From NCBI GenBank assembly GCA_024195265.1, contig JAJLRJ010000011.1:971866-1035865 (forward strand): DNA of 64,000 bases, written 5' to 3'. The position numbers and the translations under genes were made by a program. The notes under the pieces are model-generated. The model searched no databases and was not told the DNA's origin. It saw nothing but the letters and a program-made list of their open reading frames with translations. This DNA is from Dendrophyllia cribrosa (lineage: Eukaryota > Cnidaria > Anthozoa > Scleractinia > Dendrophylliidae). The number at the start of each line of letters is the position of its first letter. Position 1 is the first letter of the stretch. This document shows positions 10,575 to 23,136 of the stretch, in pieces.

Positions 10575-10929
10575 CCAGGGGTCAATTTAATAAAACTTTT
10601 ACAAGACTAGTGTAACTTACAAGTGTAGCCATTGTTTAAAGGGATAGTATCACGAGGTTCCACGCGCGGCACTGTTCACTATTCTTGCACCGGAATTTTG
10701 GACATATCACTGTTAAAAGTGATTTTGTTCTTTCTTTTGGCTATCAAAACGGATTTTTTTATTCAACAAACACCTCCACTTCTCGACGTCCTTTTTGAAT
10801 TTGCGGAATCAAACTTGAAAAGTGGGCCGACGTTTTCAAGTTTCTACCTCGTGATACTATCCCTTTAAGAGGTTGAAAACAATAGCTACACTTGTAAAAG
10901 TGTAAAAGTTTTGTTAAATTGACCCCAGG
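10575..10929. repeat. MITE with GGGGTCAATTTAA ends, containing another MITE
   Basis: The left end GGGGTCAATTTAATAAAAC faces GTTTTGTTAAATTGACCCC at the right, followed inward by a second matching stretch (CAAGTGTAGC / GCTACACTTG). A TTAA-flanked MITE (10636-10868) sits in its centre. Confidence 0.8.
10636..10868. repeat. Nested TTAA MITE, 233 bp
   Basis: Inverted ends AAAGGGATAGTATCACGAGGT and ACCTCGTGATACTATCCCTTT are flanked by TTAA on both sides. It is inserted in the middle of the 10575-10929 MITE. Confidence 0.85.
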
Positions 10930-11975
10930 TCTACAAAAGATCCGGCACTTTTCATTGGTTTGCTGATGTGGTTTTGCCTTTATTTGACTTTCCTTACTAA
11001 AAGCAATACAGATTTGTTGTCTTGGAATAGAATTTGCGTGGGCATTTCCAAGTGAGGTCAAGTGACGGTCTGACTCAAGGTTGGTGACCCTGTATATTCT
11101 GGGGTAGTGATGTGCCGCATTATTACATTATTCAGTGACTGGAGATTTAGCCAATGAAAAGCGATATCCATCTTCCACTAGGTTTTAACACTTAGCTTAA
11201 GTGTCTTAGTAAATTCAAACCGATTGCGACCATCTAAACAAAAGCTTTCAGCGGTTCTTTACCGTGATGCTTCTAATATGTATAAATATTACAATGGAAA
11301 ATTTGGGCATTTTTGTTTTTCAGTTAGTATACTCGGCGAAAGAATAGTGCCGGGCTGTACTATAGGGACAAGAATGAGGGCTTAAAAGATACAGCTTTGA
11401 GTTAATTGGGGTCCAAACCCTTTTCAGTCAGTTCCACAGTAACGGAGATGACAGGGGTGTTCTGGAGGAGTTCCACTGATAAAGTACAGGAAGTGAGGAC
11501 CACAGTTCAGCACTTGAATGTTGATGGACTAAGTGCAGCAGTTTGAAGACCAGCTGAAACAGACCTGCCTGGTGACTTTACCTTCTTGCACTGTTGGATG
11601 AGCACCGTTTAACCAGCCTGTGGAATCGGTACCACATCTATAAGGAGAAACGCATGACGTAGGCATTTTTGTTCCCGCATAACCTTGGAAACGGAACCAT
11701 CCAGGTCCCAGGAAATTGTCACACAGAAGAGGTGATGAGCCGTGAGTCACTTTTCTGTCACTGCTGGTCAAATTTTGGTAGTTGAGACATTCTGAAACTA
11801 GATATTGACAAGTTAATTAATCCCTAGGATTGGTAAAATTATTTACTTCTTTCTATTTTCACCTATGAGGCTGCACTGATACTGTAAGAATAAAATAGCG
11901 CTTGATTGCTCTCATTTTACAAATTAACCTCGTCACCAGGGCCTATTCCATTTTCAAAATGGTGGACCGCGCATA
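10930..11975. other. No gene recognised
   Basis: About 1 kb with only short open frames lacking recognisable domains. I see no RNA gene or clear repeat. Confidence 0.5.
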
Positions 11976-12073
11976 GAAACCCCTGCCAAGACGGCCACAA
12001 TACTCAAAAAATTCCTGGAACATTTTGTCACGGAAATCATGATGACATGTCTTCATTTCTTTTGAACAACTGC

Positions 12074-12145
12074 ATGTATACTGTATACTGTGTACTGTAT
12101 ACTGTGTACTGCATACTGTATACTGTATACTGTGTACTGTATACC
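12074..12145 (+). repeat. TATACTGTG microsatellite
   Basis: Imperfect TACTGTA/TACTGTG repeats, mirrored at about 20694-20718 in the right arm. Confidence 0.9.
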
Positions 12146-12396
12146 ACAGGAAAAGTTGAAAATTTACATGCACATGTAAAAATAAATTTACAACATGTAA
12201 ATATGGATTTACATACTTTGTAAACTGCGATTTACATGTTAGGGTTTTGTAAATAAAATTTACATGAAATTTACAGGTTTGAGCACACATGTAAATCTAC
12301 TGTAAATAGTTATTTACATGGTTCTTGTTACAGTGAGAAAAAAAGGGTCATGTAAATAACATGGCAATTATTTCACACACATTTACAGTATCTAGA

Positions 12397-12965
12397 CCCT
12401 GTAAATAACATGTAAATCGTAAAACGGAGCTTGCAAGGAACCCTGTAAATAACATGTAAATCGAAAAAGGGAGGCTAACCTGTAAATAACATGTAAATAA
12501 AAAAAAAAGGCTAACCTGTAAATAACATGTAAATCGTAAAACGGAGCTTGCAAGGAACCCTGTAAATAACATGTAAATCGAAAAAGGGAGGCTATCCTGT
12601 AAATAACATGTAAATCGAAAAAGGGAGGCTATCCTGTAAATAACATGTAAATCGAAAAAGGTAGGCTATCCTGTAAATAACATGTAAATCGAAAAAGGGA
12701 GGCTAACCTGTAAATAACATGTAAATCGAAAAAGGGAGGCTAACCTGTAAATAACATGTAAATCGAAGAAGGGAGGCTAACCTGTAAATAGCATGTAAAT
12801 AAAAAAGGGAGCCTGTAAGGAACCCTGTAAATAACATGTAAATAAAAAAGCGGCTATCCTGTAAATAACATGTAAATACAAAAAGGGAGGCTAACCTGTA
12901 AATAGCATGTAAATCGAAAAAGAGAGTCTGTAAGGAACATTGTAAAGAACATGTAAATCGAATGA
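12397..12965 (+). repeat. Minisatellite, left arm
   Basis: About 15 units of 34-40 bp built on CCTGTAAATAACATGTAAAT plus a variable AAAAAGGGAGGCTA spacer. The constant half is itself nearly palindromic (TTTACATGTTATTTACAGG on the other strand). Confidence 0.95.
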
Positions 12966-13628
12966 AAGGCTCATTTGAGCCAACTCGTGAAAATACGATA
13001 CGATATGTGTGACATTCAAGGTTTACTTACGCAGTTCAGTAGAAAAACTCAAGGATATAAAAGCGCTTGAGAGCAGATCGATTGACGGGACACATAGGGA
13101 CACCACCTTGAATAACTTTCGTCGAATGTTTTGTTCGCAATTTTAGAAATAAAGATAAAGGTTGCCAATTTCCATTTATAAATTGGGCGCAAAACTACAC
13201 ACGTTTCGCCCATTTCGTATATGCAAGCTTCTATTTTCGGCGCCTTAAGTTAAAACCAGTGTAATTATAAACAAGACTGATAAAAAGGGTAAATTTAGAC
13301 TGGCCGAGACAAAACTGGACTTTATTTATACAAAATAATGAAACTCAAGAGAAAATGAAGTAAGAGAACAGAACCCCGTACCCCATGATATTTATTTGAA
13401 ATATGTTATTAGTTAGCGGCCATGCTGTAAAGGTTATTTTTATTTTCGTTTTCATGACCGCGCAGTTTGATCTGACCAATCAGATTTCGTCTTTAAAATA
13501 GCGACGAACTAATAATGGAAGAGGCCTATGTATGGAGGATTTTTTTATGGACTGGCAACATTTACCGTACTGTAATCAACATTTACAAATAACAAGGTAT
13601 CAGAGAATTAATTCTGTGTGTAAATTAT

Positions 13629-13791
13629 AGTACTAAGGTCAACCCATAAATTTCCCTGCACTGAGCGTTAGCCTCAGTAAGGAAATGAGGGACCACACGA
13701 GGAAAAGAAAAAATCTTTGACCTCGGTGGGATTCGAACCCACGACCCCCGAATCAGATCTTCCGTCGCTCTACCGCTTGAACCACGAGGCC
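13629..13791 (-). repeat. tRNA-derived SINE
   Basis: On the minus strand 13791-13719 has a tRNA-like head: GGCCTCG pairs with CGAGGTC, a D-arm GTTC/GAGC, and a perfect T-arm GTGGG-TTCGAAT-CCCAC. The anticodon arm is poor and lacks U33, so it is not a working tRNA. The head and T-arm provide recognisable A and B boxes, and about 90 bp of body follow towards lower coordinates. Confidence 0.75.
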
Positions 13792-16019
13792 GTAAGGGAG
13801 CAGATTGTGGGTAATAAGGTGGTAATTCGTGGCAATGATAATGTGAAGGGTACAAGTAAATGTTGAGCCACGTAGCATAACATTTACCGTTCTGTAGCAT
13901 TTTCCTATTAAAGTCTTGAAATATCAATTTGAATTCCAGCGGTGGTTGTCCCCTTCCCCTTTTTGCTTTAAAAATTAATGTCTTAAAGGCCGAAATGTTT
14001 TACAGTCTCAAACATTTTCCCTCCGGGCTCACTCTCACCCCACCCCCCTCAATTCCGCAGATCGGTTTCGTTTTCTACAGCTTGTGCTTTCAGAGGATTC
14101 CAAACTGCGGTCCAAACGCGAAAAATTAGTACATACCCACTGGTCAGCGGAATTAACCATAAAAGTTTACATCCAATCGACCGATCGAGCGACCGAGTAA
14201 CAGACAGTCGGTTTCTCTCACTAACTTTCTCTAACGTTCGAGGGAGGAGCACGAAAAGCTGAAACACGCGTGCCAGCATCGGCGCTTCGCGCCTCCCCTC
14301 CTCTAGGGCTAGAGAGTCACAGTATCGAACTTCTCGATAGCTAGAACTAAATGTAGTTTTCCCCTGCTTCGCTCTATTACAATTATTCGTTACCCCCAAT
14401 AACTTGAAATTTTATTAACTCGAACTGTTTTAAGTTTCCTCTGACGGCTCGAGTTAATTCTCCAAAATATTTCCGGTAATTTAATCCATGCAACTCAGGG
14501 CGTATGAAAGGGTACAATCTATGTCCCTATACATGACGCATCCACCATTGAATAACGAAGGCCACTGACCCGAAGGCGGCGAAGGCGGGATATTTTCAAC
14601 GGTCGAATGGCGGTCGAGTTCGACTCCTTGCGAGGCTTCGAGCCTTAAAACGGCTTTATTCAGTGGAAATCTCAATACAAAATGCCCTAAAAGAATGAAG
14701 AAGAACCCACGCATCTTTGCAGGTATGTTTTTACCGCTGGGTAGCGTTTCGATTTAATTTGTACTGTCAACCATGCGTGCATTTCTGGCATGAATCTACA
14801 TGTACATGTAGCAAATATCAAATTCAATTGATTTCCGAAATGCTTAATACTCAAATCAGTTTAGTTTTACAAAAATGGTGGGATATATTTCACTTTAAAC
14901 TGCCACGACTTGATAGAAAATGAATCGAAAAAGATCAGTTTTGAGAAATGTACACTAGGGTATATTTTACAGAGAGTTACAATAACACAGGTCAATGCAT
15001 GAACACACGTTATTACATATACATGTAAGTTTATACCTGCAAAGCTTTACAATACATGAAGGGGCAGAATACCTGGCCCATTTTCAGCTACATAAATCAA
15101 GACTGCGACTGTGGTCCGGCAGTCACCAAATCATAATTTACATAATAAACCCGCAATCTCTTTGGAGCTGCTACTGCGGTCTGCAGTCCCACAGTCAACA
15201 TTATTTTCATAACAACTGTAACTGACCTCCACAACGAAACAAAAGCATTGTGTGTATTTCTCGTTCTTTAAGCGTGCCAAGCGAAAAATAATGTAAAACG
15301 GTGAGAGCGAAAAATATAAAACGGCAAGGATACTTGCCTAAAATCACAGTCAACCACTTCGTGACCACAGCAGCAGTTGATTTTACTACTTGGCTAAACT
15401 CACAGTCAACTCAGTCTTTAAAACAACAACATTAACTATAAATTAAGCTTAAATATGCAGATTGTAAATTGTGACTGGTCAGTATAAATAGAGGTTATTC
15501 AGCGAAAAGTTGTGTAATACGGCTTTGTATTTTTACAAATCAGGTGAGAAAAAATAAAAACTGCATGATGAGTAAAAATGCCTGGCCCCATTACACAACG
15601 TTCCGCTGATTAAATTGTTTGTTATACATGTATATGTTATTTTTTATATAATTTACCTATTATTACTATTATACATGTACAACAATCATCTATTCCCAAA
15701 TATAAGTTTTTGAAAAAAATTTAATGTGTCTATAGCCTATAGTCAAGACAAGTGCAATAACATGGTATATTTGACTGGTTTTGTTGCTTATTTATGCCGT
15801 CAAATGCTACATGTATGTTGTGTAATAAATAAAAGTCATTATAATATGACCGTATGGCCCCACTGACGCAATCTTACAGAAAATAGAATCGCAAGGTGAC
15901 GTGAGCGGGGCCTGACCGGTTGACGTGAGCTGGTCCGGAAAAAGCCGTCCGGCCCCGCTCAAGTTCAAGCGCACTGCACGACTTTTCTTGTACTTTCTAG
16001 TCATATTATATTTATATAA

Positions 16020-16083
16020 CACTTATTGACTGAGTTAGGTCGGGCCCAACGGGAAAATATTTGGCTCTCGGTCATGGTACACA

Positions 16084-16116
<33 letters not shown>

Positions 16117-16165
16117 GCGGGCCAAATATTTTCCTGTCCGGGCCCTCCCACTCAGTCAATAAGTG
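16020..16165. repeat. Foldback element, 146 bp
   Basis: CACTTATTGACTGAG at the left faces CTCAGTCAATAAGTG at the right, continued inward by GGGAAAATATTTGG / CCAAATATTTTCC. The loop contains CTCGCTGCGCTCGG. Confidence 0.9.
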
Positions 16166-16680
16166 CATATTATAGACTTTAGATTTTGGACTCCAGACTG
16201 AGTATAAAATACTGACTATATTAATATACAGTTGTAAGACCAAAAATATTTCTTAGTGCCTACAGTGGTGTGCAGTTGTGTGCTGACTACATTTGTATCT
16301 CTGATAGGTACTCCATACAATTCATTTTTATAACATTACAGATTAAAGATGTTAAGATGTTCACAGTTATCTTGTGTGATTGTGGAAAATAGAATACCGT
16401 CAGAAAGAAGAAGATATGAGACATCTACTCTAAGGCTTAGAAGGCAAGTTTTGCAGCGGATTGCTTAATAGATTAAGTCATAAATTAGGATAAAGTGACA
16501 GTTTTGGACTCAGTCTGCTTTTTATACCCAGTCAGCAGACAATGATTGTGTTAATATTTTGCTGCAGCACTAAACATTATTCAAATGGGATCCTTACAGT
16601 AGGTCTGATCTAAAAATCAGTGTTTTAGTTGACTACTGTATGGAATAACATAATTTGGTGTTGTTTTCTTTTGATGTAGA

Positions 16681-16840
16681 TGTTGTGGTTGAAATTTTTC
16701 TTTGGTTTAAATTTTTTTAAACCGGTTTAATTTTTATTTTCTTTTGTCTCAGATTGATTACCATATTCTGAGACAAAGGTAAACAAAAATCAAACTGGTT
16801 TAAAAAAATTTAAACCAAAGAAAAATTTGAACCACAACAT
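16681..16840. repeat. Foldback element, 160 bp
   Basis: TGTTGTGGTT...TTTCTTTGGTTTAAATTTTT pairs with AAAAATTTAAACCAAAGAAA...ACCACAACAT. The short loop lies around ATTGATTACCATAT. Confidence 0.9.
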
Positions 16841-17724
16841 AGACATACATGTAATTTTTAGTACATTGTGTATTTTCTTGAGTTAAATGTCCCTGGTCTT
16901 TGTTTAAAACTTAATCTTGTTAACCCAGAAAAATTTGAACCAGGTGTTTATTTAGGGACCCTTCTGGATGTAAGCTTCACACATCTCCACAACAATTCTT
17001 TACATAAAAAACATAAACTGACTGAAATAATTGAACAGTACTTTATCACAATACTTTGTGCTTATCATCCAATAAACTCTTACAAATTTGTATAAGCCCA
17101 GGACTAACATGTATAACTGGGATGTTGTGGCCTTTAAATTGTTAATAAAAACAAGCTTTACATGTAGTTTCCACTAGGCTTTTCATAATGTAAAATCTTA
17201 TGCACAGGTCAGTTGCAGGTGACAGTATGTTGTCAGATCTTTGTCACCACATTTATACTGACTACAGATTGTAGCTTCAGTTCAGCAAGTGACAGCATTT
17301 TGTCAGATCTTTAATGCCATTTTGGCATAATTATATTCATAGGCTGCAGGTACCTGGCCTATTAATTAAAGGAGAAATGCTAAATTAACCCGGCTGATAA
17401 ATTTTAAATTAACTTTGCTCTCGCAACAGACAAAAACCTTGGACCTGCTCTTGTCTCAACAGATTGGGTAGAACAAGAGACGTCCAAAAACCTACTGTAG
17501 ATGACAATAATTCTAATTCTTGTCGGTATTACTTGTATGGAATGTTGAAGTGTAAATGGTGTGTACAAAAAAAGGTCTGCACATAATCTTGTTCAAAATC
17601 CCTGGTGATGAAGTCTGTACTAACATGTGTCAGATGAAACTGGTCCAGTAAAGCAAGATCAGCTGCTGTGTGCTGCCCATTTTTCTTTTGATAAAAACTG
17701 GACACAAAGAGCAGTTGCCTTAGT

Positions 17725-17943
17725 TACAGTCTATATTAAGCGGTGCTCTATTAAGCGGTCACCCTCTATTAAGCGGCGCTCTATTAAGCGGTCAACCTCT
17801 ATTAAGCGGTCACTTAACAAATGCCCGGAATTAAATCGCTCCCCATATTTACTGTAAACTTGACCTCTTTTAAGCGATCTCCTCTATTAAGTGGTCAGTT
17901 GGCTATTCCCCAATGGTGACCGCTTAATAGAGGTTTGACTGTA
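17725..17943. repeat. Mariner/pogo-type MITE with TTAAGCGG repeats
   Basis: Ends TACAGTCTATATTAAGCGG and CCGCTTAATAGAGG...GACTGTA form inverted repeats with flanking TA. Internally TCTATTAAGCGGTCA is repeated several times. Confidence 0.8.
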
Positions 17944-18237
17944 TTAAGCAGACTACTACAAGACAGACTTCTGCTCACTGCAGCTGTTTTTTGTTTTGTT
18001 TCGCAGGCTTCAAGAGCAAGAGCATCCCCATGGCCAAGCTCTGGCAGAAAAGATACCAAAGCTGCAGTCAATGTACAGTGTACATGTAGCTCTTTGAAAG
18101 GAACAGTGCAAAACAGAAACAAAGAATGCTAAAAAATGATCAGTTACTATACTGTGCCATATAGGTTCTACTAAAAATAGCATTTGAGTTATAGTTACAG
18201 TAGGCATGAAATGCCAGTTTTTACGACAAAAGACTGT

Positions 18238-18308
18238 GTCATAGTCAGCTGCCATTGTGTTTACATGACAAAATTTGTCATGTAAACACAATGGCAGCTG
18301 CCTATGAC
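18238..18308. repeat. Short perfect hairpin
   Basis: About 33-bp arms (CAGCTGCCATTGTGTTTACA and its complement) with almost no loop. Confidence 0.9.
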
Positions 18309-18341
18309 AATACTATGGACAAATACTTGTTAAAACTTGCC

Positions 18342-18809
18342 TTAAAGGGACATTGTCACGAACATTTTGCTTTGTTTTGGTCAAAATACACTAAGTACCT
18401 TTGCTCAAACATAAAATTGTTTTAAGAACACCAAGTTCAAGTTCAAGTTTATTATTCACACTTATTCAATTACAATACAACAACAATAAGGAAAAAAAGA
18501 GAAGAACAGAGCTAACTATACAAGAAGATAATATCAAGTGATTTCTGCAAGGAAGAACAAACCATAATAAGTTTTTCTGCGATTTTTCCACGACTCTTGG
18601 GAGGAACTTGAAAAAATTGGCCAATTTTTTCAAGTTGCAATCCATTTCCATCCTGGCCATACGCAGCCAAAGATAACAAATACTAGTTTCTGTGCACTGG
18701 TAGAGTATTTGTTAACAAAACTGGACCATTATTTGTAGGTTTCCATTGAAACAAATATGTTTTTGGCTTTTCAAAGTGATACTAAAAATAGGTGACAGTG
18801 TCCTTTTAA
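18342..18809. repeat. GGGACAnTGTCAC MITE, copy 2, with nested insertion
   Basis: Same element as 610-1002, here bounded by TTAA at 18342-18345 and 18806-18809. About 90 bp at 18433-18520 (AGTTCAAGTTTATTATTCAC...) are absent in copy 1 and look like the complement of a LINE 3' tail. Confidence 0.85.
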
Positions 18810-19524
18810 TATTATTTAGTCATAGGCAGAAAAATACCCACTTAAGTCCTGGCCAAACTGACTGCAAGTATATGTCTGCAAGTTGTTCCAAGTTGTAAAC
18901 AAGCCATTTCAATGTACATGTAGTCTTGCACATACACCCAAACCAAAGTAAACAGTAGTGACAGCAACTTGCGATAACTTGCAGTGGTTGATTAAGTGAT
19001 ATTAAAAACTTGCGTCAACTTCCACAAGAATCTATGCTTGATCGAATTGGACGAAAGTTATTGATGTAACTTATTATTGATGTTGACTTGTCTCTCCATT
19101 TGGCCAGGGCACAAATGCTCGTGGTCTTTTTTAACAAGTGAGAGAAAATTAACATCTTATAGTCTTTTACAATGTAGATGATCCCTCTGTAAGTCACTAC
19201 TGGTGAAGTTGGCATCCTCAAAAAAGATTATTATTAACATGTATGCATTTAAAGTGACATGCCTTGCACATTCCGTCTAAAACTGTAAAGTTGTATTCAT
19301 TTTTGTGGCATGGAATATTTTATGTGATAATAAGGAACCAGCATTAAATCTAAACAAATTGGGACTATTGCATTGCTAGACTTACAGCTGTATTTGTCTA
19401 AACAGTAAGGTCCTTAAATTATGGTATGGTGTTGCAAAAATGTTTTTCAGTTGAAGACATAGCATTGATAAATAAAACATATTTATCTATTTTTCTGTAC
19501 TATTTTTCTATTTACAAGATCTAG

Positions 19525-20540
19525 ATAGCCTCCCGTTTTCAATTTACATGTTATTTACAGGGTTCCTTACAGGCTCCCATTTTCAATCTACATGTTATTT
19601 ACAGGGTTCGTTACAGGCTCCTTTTTTCGATTTACATGTTATTTACAGGATAGCCCCCCTTTTTCGATTTACATGTTATTTACATGATAGCCCCCTTTTT
19701 TGATTTACATGTTATTTACAGGATTCCTCACAGACTTCCTTCTTCGATTTACATGTTATTTACAGGATAGCCTACCTTTTCAGATTTACATGTTATTTAC
19801 ATGATAGCCCCCCTTTTTCGATTTACATGTTATTTACAGGATAGCCTCCCTTTTCAGATTTACATGTTATTTACATGATAGCCCCCCTTTTTCGATTTAC
19901 ATGTTATTTACAGGGTTCCTTACAGGCTCTCTTTTTCGATTTACATGTTATTTACAGGATAGCCCCCTTTTTCGATTTACATGATAGCCCCCCTTTTCGA
20001 TTTACATGTTATTTACAGGCTCCTTTTTTCGATTTACATGTTATTTACAGGATAGCCCCCCTTTTTCGATTTACATGTTATTTACATGATAGCCCCCTTT
20101 TTTGATTTACATGTTATTTACAGGATTCCTCACAGACTTCCTTCTTCGATTTACATGTTATTTACAGGATAGCCTGCCTTTTCAGATTTACATGTTATTT
20201 ACATGATAGCCCCCCTTTTTCGATTTACATGTTATTTACAGGATAGCCTCCCTTTTCAGATTTACATGATAGCCCCCCTTTTTCGATTTACATGTTATTT
20301 ACAGGGTTCCTTACAGGCTCTCTTTTTCGATTTACATGTTATTTACAGGATAGCCCCCTTTTTCGATTTACATGTTATTTACATGATAGCCCCCCTTTTC
20401 GATTTACATGTTATTTACAGGATAGCCCCCCTTTTTCGATTTACATGTTATTTACATGATAGCCTCCTTTTTCGATTTACATGTTATTTACAGGGTTCCT
20501 TCTAGGCTCCCTTTTTCGATTTACATGTTATTTACAGGAT
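19525..20540 (-). repeat. Minisatellite, right arm
   Basis: About 1 kb of 34-40-bp units with the core ATTTACATGTTATTTACAGG, the complement of the left-arm minisatellite. Spacers alternate among GATAGCCCCCC, GGTTCCTTACAGGCTCC and others, suggesting higher-order units. The open frames across it are repeat artefacts. Confidence 0.95.
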
Positions 20541-20897
20541 CTTCTCTTGTATTTACATGTTTCACTCAAAATATTTACATGTTTACAGGTTCGACAATAA
20601 CATGTAAAAGGGAAATTAGCATGTAAATTATCATTTACAGTATCTTAACATGTTATTTACATACAATGTAAATTTTCAACTTTTCCAGTGTACCGTCTAC
20701 TGTGTACTGTGTACTGGATAAGATAATTCATGGTGCATTTTGTCTCGGAAAACATGATGACATGTCTTTATTTTGTTTGAACAACGGTTTATTTCAGATT
20801 GCTGGGAAACAAGGGAACGCCATTTTATCGTGGGTCACGTGATGACAAAATATTCCAGTATTCTTGGAGTTATTTGACAGCCTTGTGCAGGGGTTCC

Positions 20898-22803
20898 TAC
20901 GAACGGCCATAATATATACTTAAAACCAGTGGTGGGTTCCAAAAGCCGAATTGACTAATCCGTGTGTTCCCCCACCGGTGGGAGGGGGGGGGGGGGGGGG
21001 GGGGGGTACTCGAGTTTAAAACTGACGGGGAGGTGGAAATGACTTTTTGACGTTTGACCTCACTCGCAACTCCTGTCACTGTTTATTCCCCCCCTCCCCC
21101 CCCCCCCCCCTTTGTTGAGTATACAATTGCAAAGGATTTCGATGATAAACCGGTCTACAGTCCATTTCTACGGCTATGACGTTGCTATATCCTGTTTATA
21201 TAACTCGACAAACAGTATGATCGGATAACTAGAACAAACGGGCTACAGTGTAGTGGAGCCCTGCACACCGAAGGCCCACGCGGAGCCCCATACTCATAGA
21301 ACTAAACCTATGCCCGTCATTTTTTATGGTCATGGCTAGCGGAATGTTTCGCGGGCGCGTGTGCCGCGCGCCCGCGTTGGACAGGGCTAGTTCGCGGACG
21401 CGTATGACGCCACACAACATCCGAGATGTTTGTTTTCATTACGGATTTCACAACCAAAGAAGCGGAGATTTAAAGAATTTCCAAGCGAGCGAGGGACTTA
21501 AAGGTAAAACAGATTACATTTTTCGATGGGAATTTACGTTGATATCAATCTGTGATTGACTTTTTCTTTGTGTTCTTGTGTAGTTTTGGATTTTTTTTTT
21601 AAACGTGCTTAAATTCAGTTGTATTCTCGGTTTGCAACCACGTGACAAGGCGGCCATGTTGGTGGTCATTTCTATACAATTTTTGTCGCAGAATTTGCAT
21701 GAAAATAGAGTTTAGTTCCCAGCGGAGAAAAACGCTTTTGTTCTTGACCACCAACATGGGGCACCGCGGCAGAACGTTTGCGCATGCGTAAACTTCAAGC
21801 ACTTCCGGTCCGTTAAACTACCAGTCAACATCGATGCGAACAGCATAAAACAACATTTCTGCATGAACCAACAGACCTAGATTTTCTAGATGCAATGATG
21901 AAAGGACCAAAACCGAAGAAAATTATGGTACGTACACGATCGGTTCTTGCATGAATACATTTCGAGATGGAGTGAAGACTTGTTTTTTGTGAAAAAATGC
22001 GATGCAAAAATTATTTGTTCATATTTCGTTGTTGGTGCAAACACCAAACCCCTTGGTGCAAACGCTTGAAACTTGAACGATGAAAAAACTTTTCAACGAA
22101 ACAAACTTTTTCTCTACCTTTGTTTTATAACTCTTACTTTTTGTTTTCAAACTTCGCGGTACGGGAGTTTTATGTTGTTTATGTTGTAGTTCATTTTTTA
22201 TTTCAGGTAATTTTTGTTTTTCCTTTGTTTCAAATTCATCAGCATATATTACCATACCCAAAAACAATGGAAAAATAAAAATTACCTGAGATAAAAAAAT
22301 TAACTACAACATTTACATGGGATTACAGTATGTCACCGGAAATGCGTTATTCACCGGATGCTCAGTTTTCTACTCATGCGCAGTGCGTTCTGCCGCGGTG
22401 CCCCAACATGGCCGCCGTGACGTCACGTGCAAACCAGCAATCGATTTCTTGAATTTTATCCAAGGCCGCTTGAACTCGATGCGCTATAAATGGTACGCGT
22501 TTTGCTTTTAAACATAAACTAATGGAGATTTGAATAAAATTTTTCGAAAGAAGATTGTGTTGTCCATTTTTATGTGTTTGTTCATTCATTACATAGATTG
22601 AAAAGCCATTTTATAGTTCTATCTTCACTCGCGTCGCCTTATGCAAATATGTTTGTATTTTTGCAATTTTGATTTCCAAATCAGTTTCTCGGGCAATTTT
22701 TGACAAACAACAACTGTATTTTATTCTGAAAGTAGTCGTACTAGTTATTGTAAACGCGGAAAAAGTTGTTTTTGTGAACTTTTGTACGGTCTAAATGTAC
22801 TGT
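20898..22803. other. No gene recognised; G and C tracts and a hairpin
   Basis: Runs of about 22 G (20985-21006) and about 19 C (near 21090-21111) face each other and probably mark the ends of a small element. At 21210-21245 the phrase ATGATCGGATAACTAGAAC matches the introns between the cbEGF exons at 23.1-23.7 kb, so a decayed further repeat of that array probably reached here. A hairpin is listed separately. Confidence 0.55.
22158..22320. repeat. Hairpin element
   Basis: GTTGTAGTTCATTTTTTATT...GGTAATTTTTGTTTTTCC faces GGAAAAATAAAAATTACC...TTAACTACAAC, arms of about 45 bp. Confidence 0.8.
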
Positions 22804-22970
22804 GCAGACGCTCGCTCTCTCCTCCGCAGAGGCTCCTATCAGTAAAGAACAGTTAAATATAAAAAAAACCCGCGCGCTTCACTTTTTACCCTACCCAGCC
22901 TCCGCGCGTTTTTTTGCCAAGTGTGGAGCGTGACAAGGAGGCCTCCGCGGAGGAGAGAGAGACGGTCGCG
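22804..22970. repeat. TIR element with CTCTCTCCTCCGC ends
   Basis: GCTCGCTCTCTCCTCCGCAG at the left matches the complement of GGAGGAGAGAGAGACGGTCG at the right. The interior is GC-rich and resembles small coral MITEs. Confidence 0.65.
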
Positions 22971-23136
22971 TAATACTGTTTTTGAGAATTGCTAAAATTG
23001 AAAAATAGCCCGGTCGTCAATCTTAATCTTAATTCTTGTGCTTCCGACCTTTCACCTTAGTTAAGTTTCACCTTAGTTAAGCTTGATCGCAGAGCGACGC
23101 TGTTAGGCTCAGCCTATCTATATATATATATATTAC

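Larger units (their letters stand above)
12971..19524. other. Spacer of the large inverted repeat, no protein gene recognised
   Basis: Holds a tRNA-derived SINE, several hairpin and TIR MITEs (listed separately), scattered TACATGTA-rich unique sequence and only short open frames. No transposase, reverse transcriptase or host exon was recognised. Confidence 0.55.
11976..20897. repeat. Large inverted repeat: two minisatellite arms around 6.5 kb
   Basis: The left arm runs: AACCCCTGC motif, CATTTTGTCACGGAAA, TATACTG microsatellite, GGAAAAGTTGAAAATTTACA, then a 36-40-bp minisatellite. The right arm has all these modules in reverse order on the opposite strand, ending in the complement of AACCCCTGC at about 20888. 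This is either one giant foldback-type element or two independent copies of a minisatellite-bearing repeat in head-to-head orientation; the sequence does not decide. No transposase was seen inside. Confidence 0.6.

Noticed and set aside
12397..12965. Regularly spaced repeats resembling a CRISPR array
   Set aside because: Eukaryotic context, no cas genes, and the spacers are not unique but variants of one sequence; it is a minisatellite.
13719..13791. Possible functional tRNA gene on the minus strand
   Set aside because: Acceptor and T arms pair well, but the anticodon arm does not form properly and U33 is missing; a SINE-like body follows. Annotated as a tRNA-derived SINE.
19875..20505. Open frames with repeated FRFTCYLQ-type peptides
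   Set aside because: They are translations of the minisatellite unit, with no start context or other coding support.
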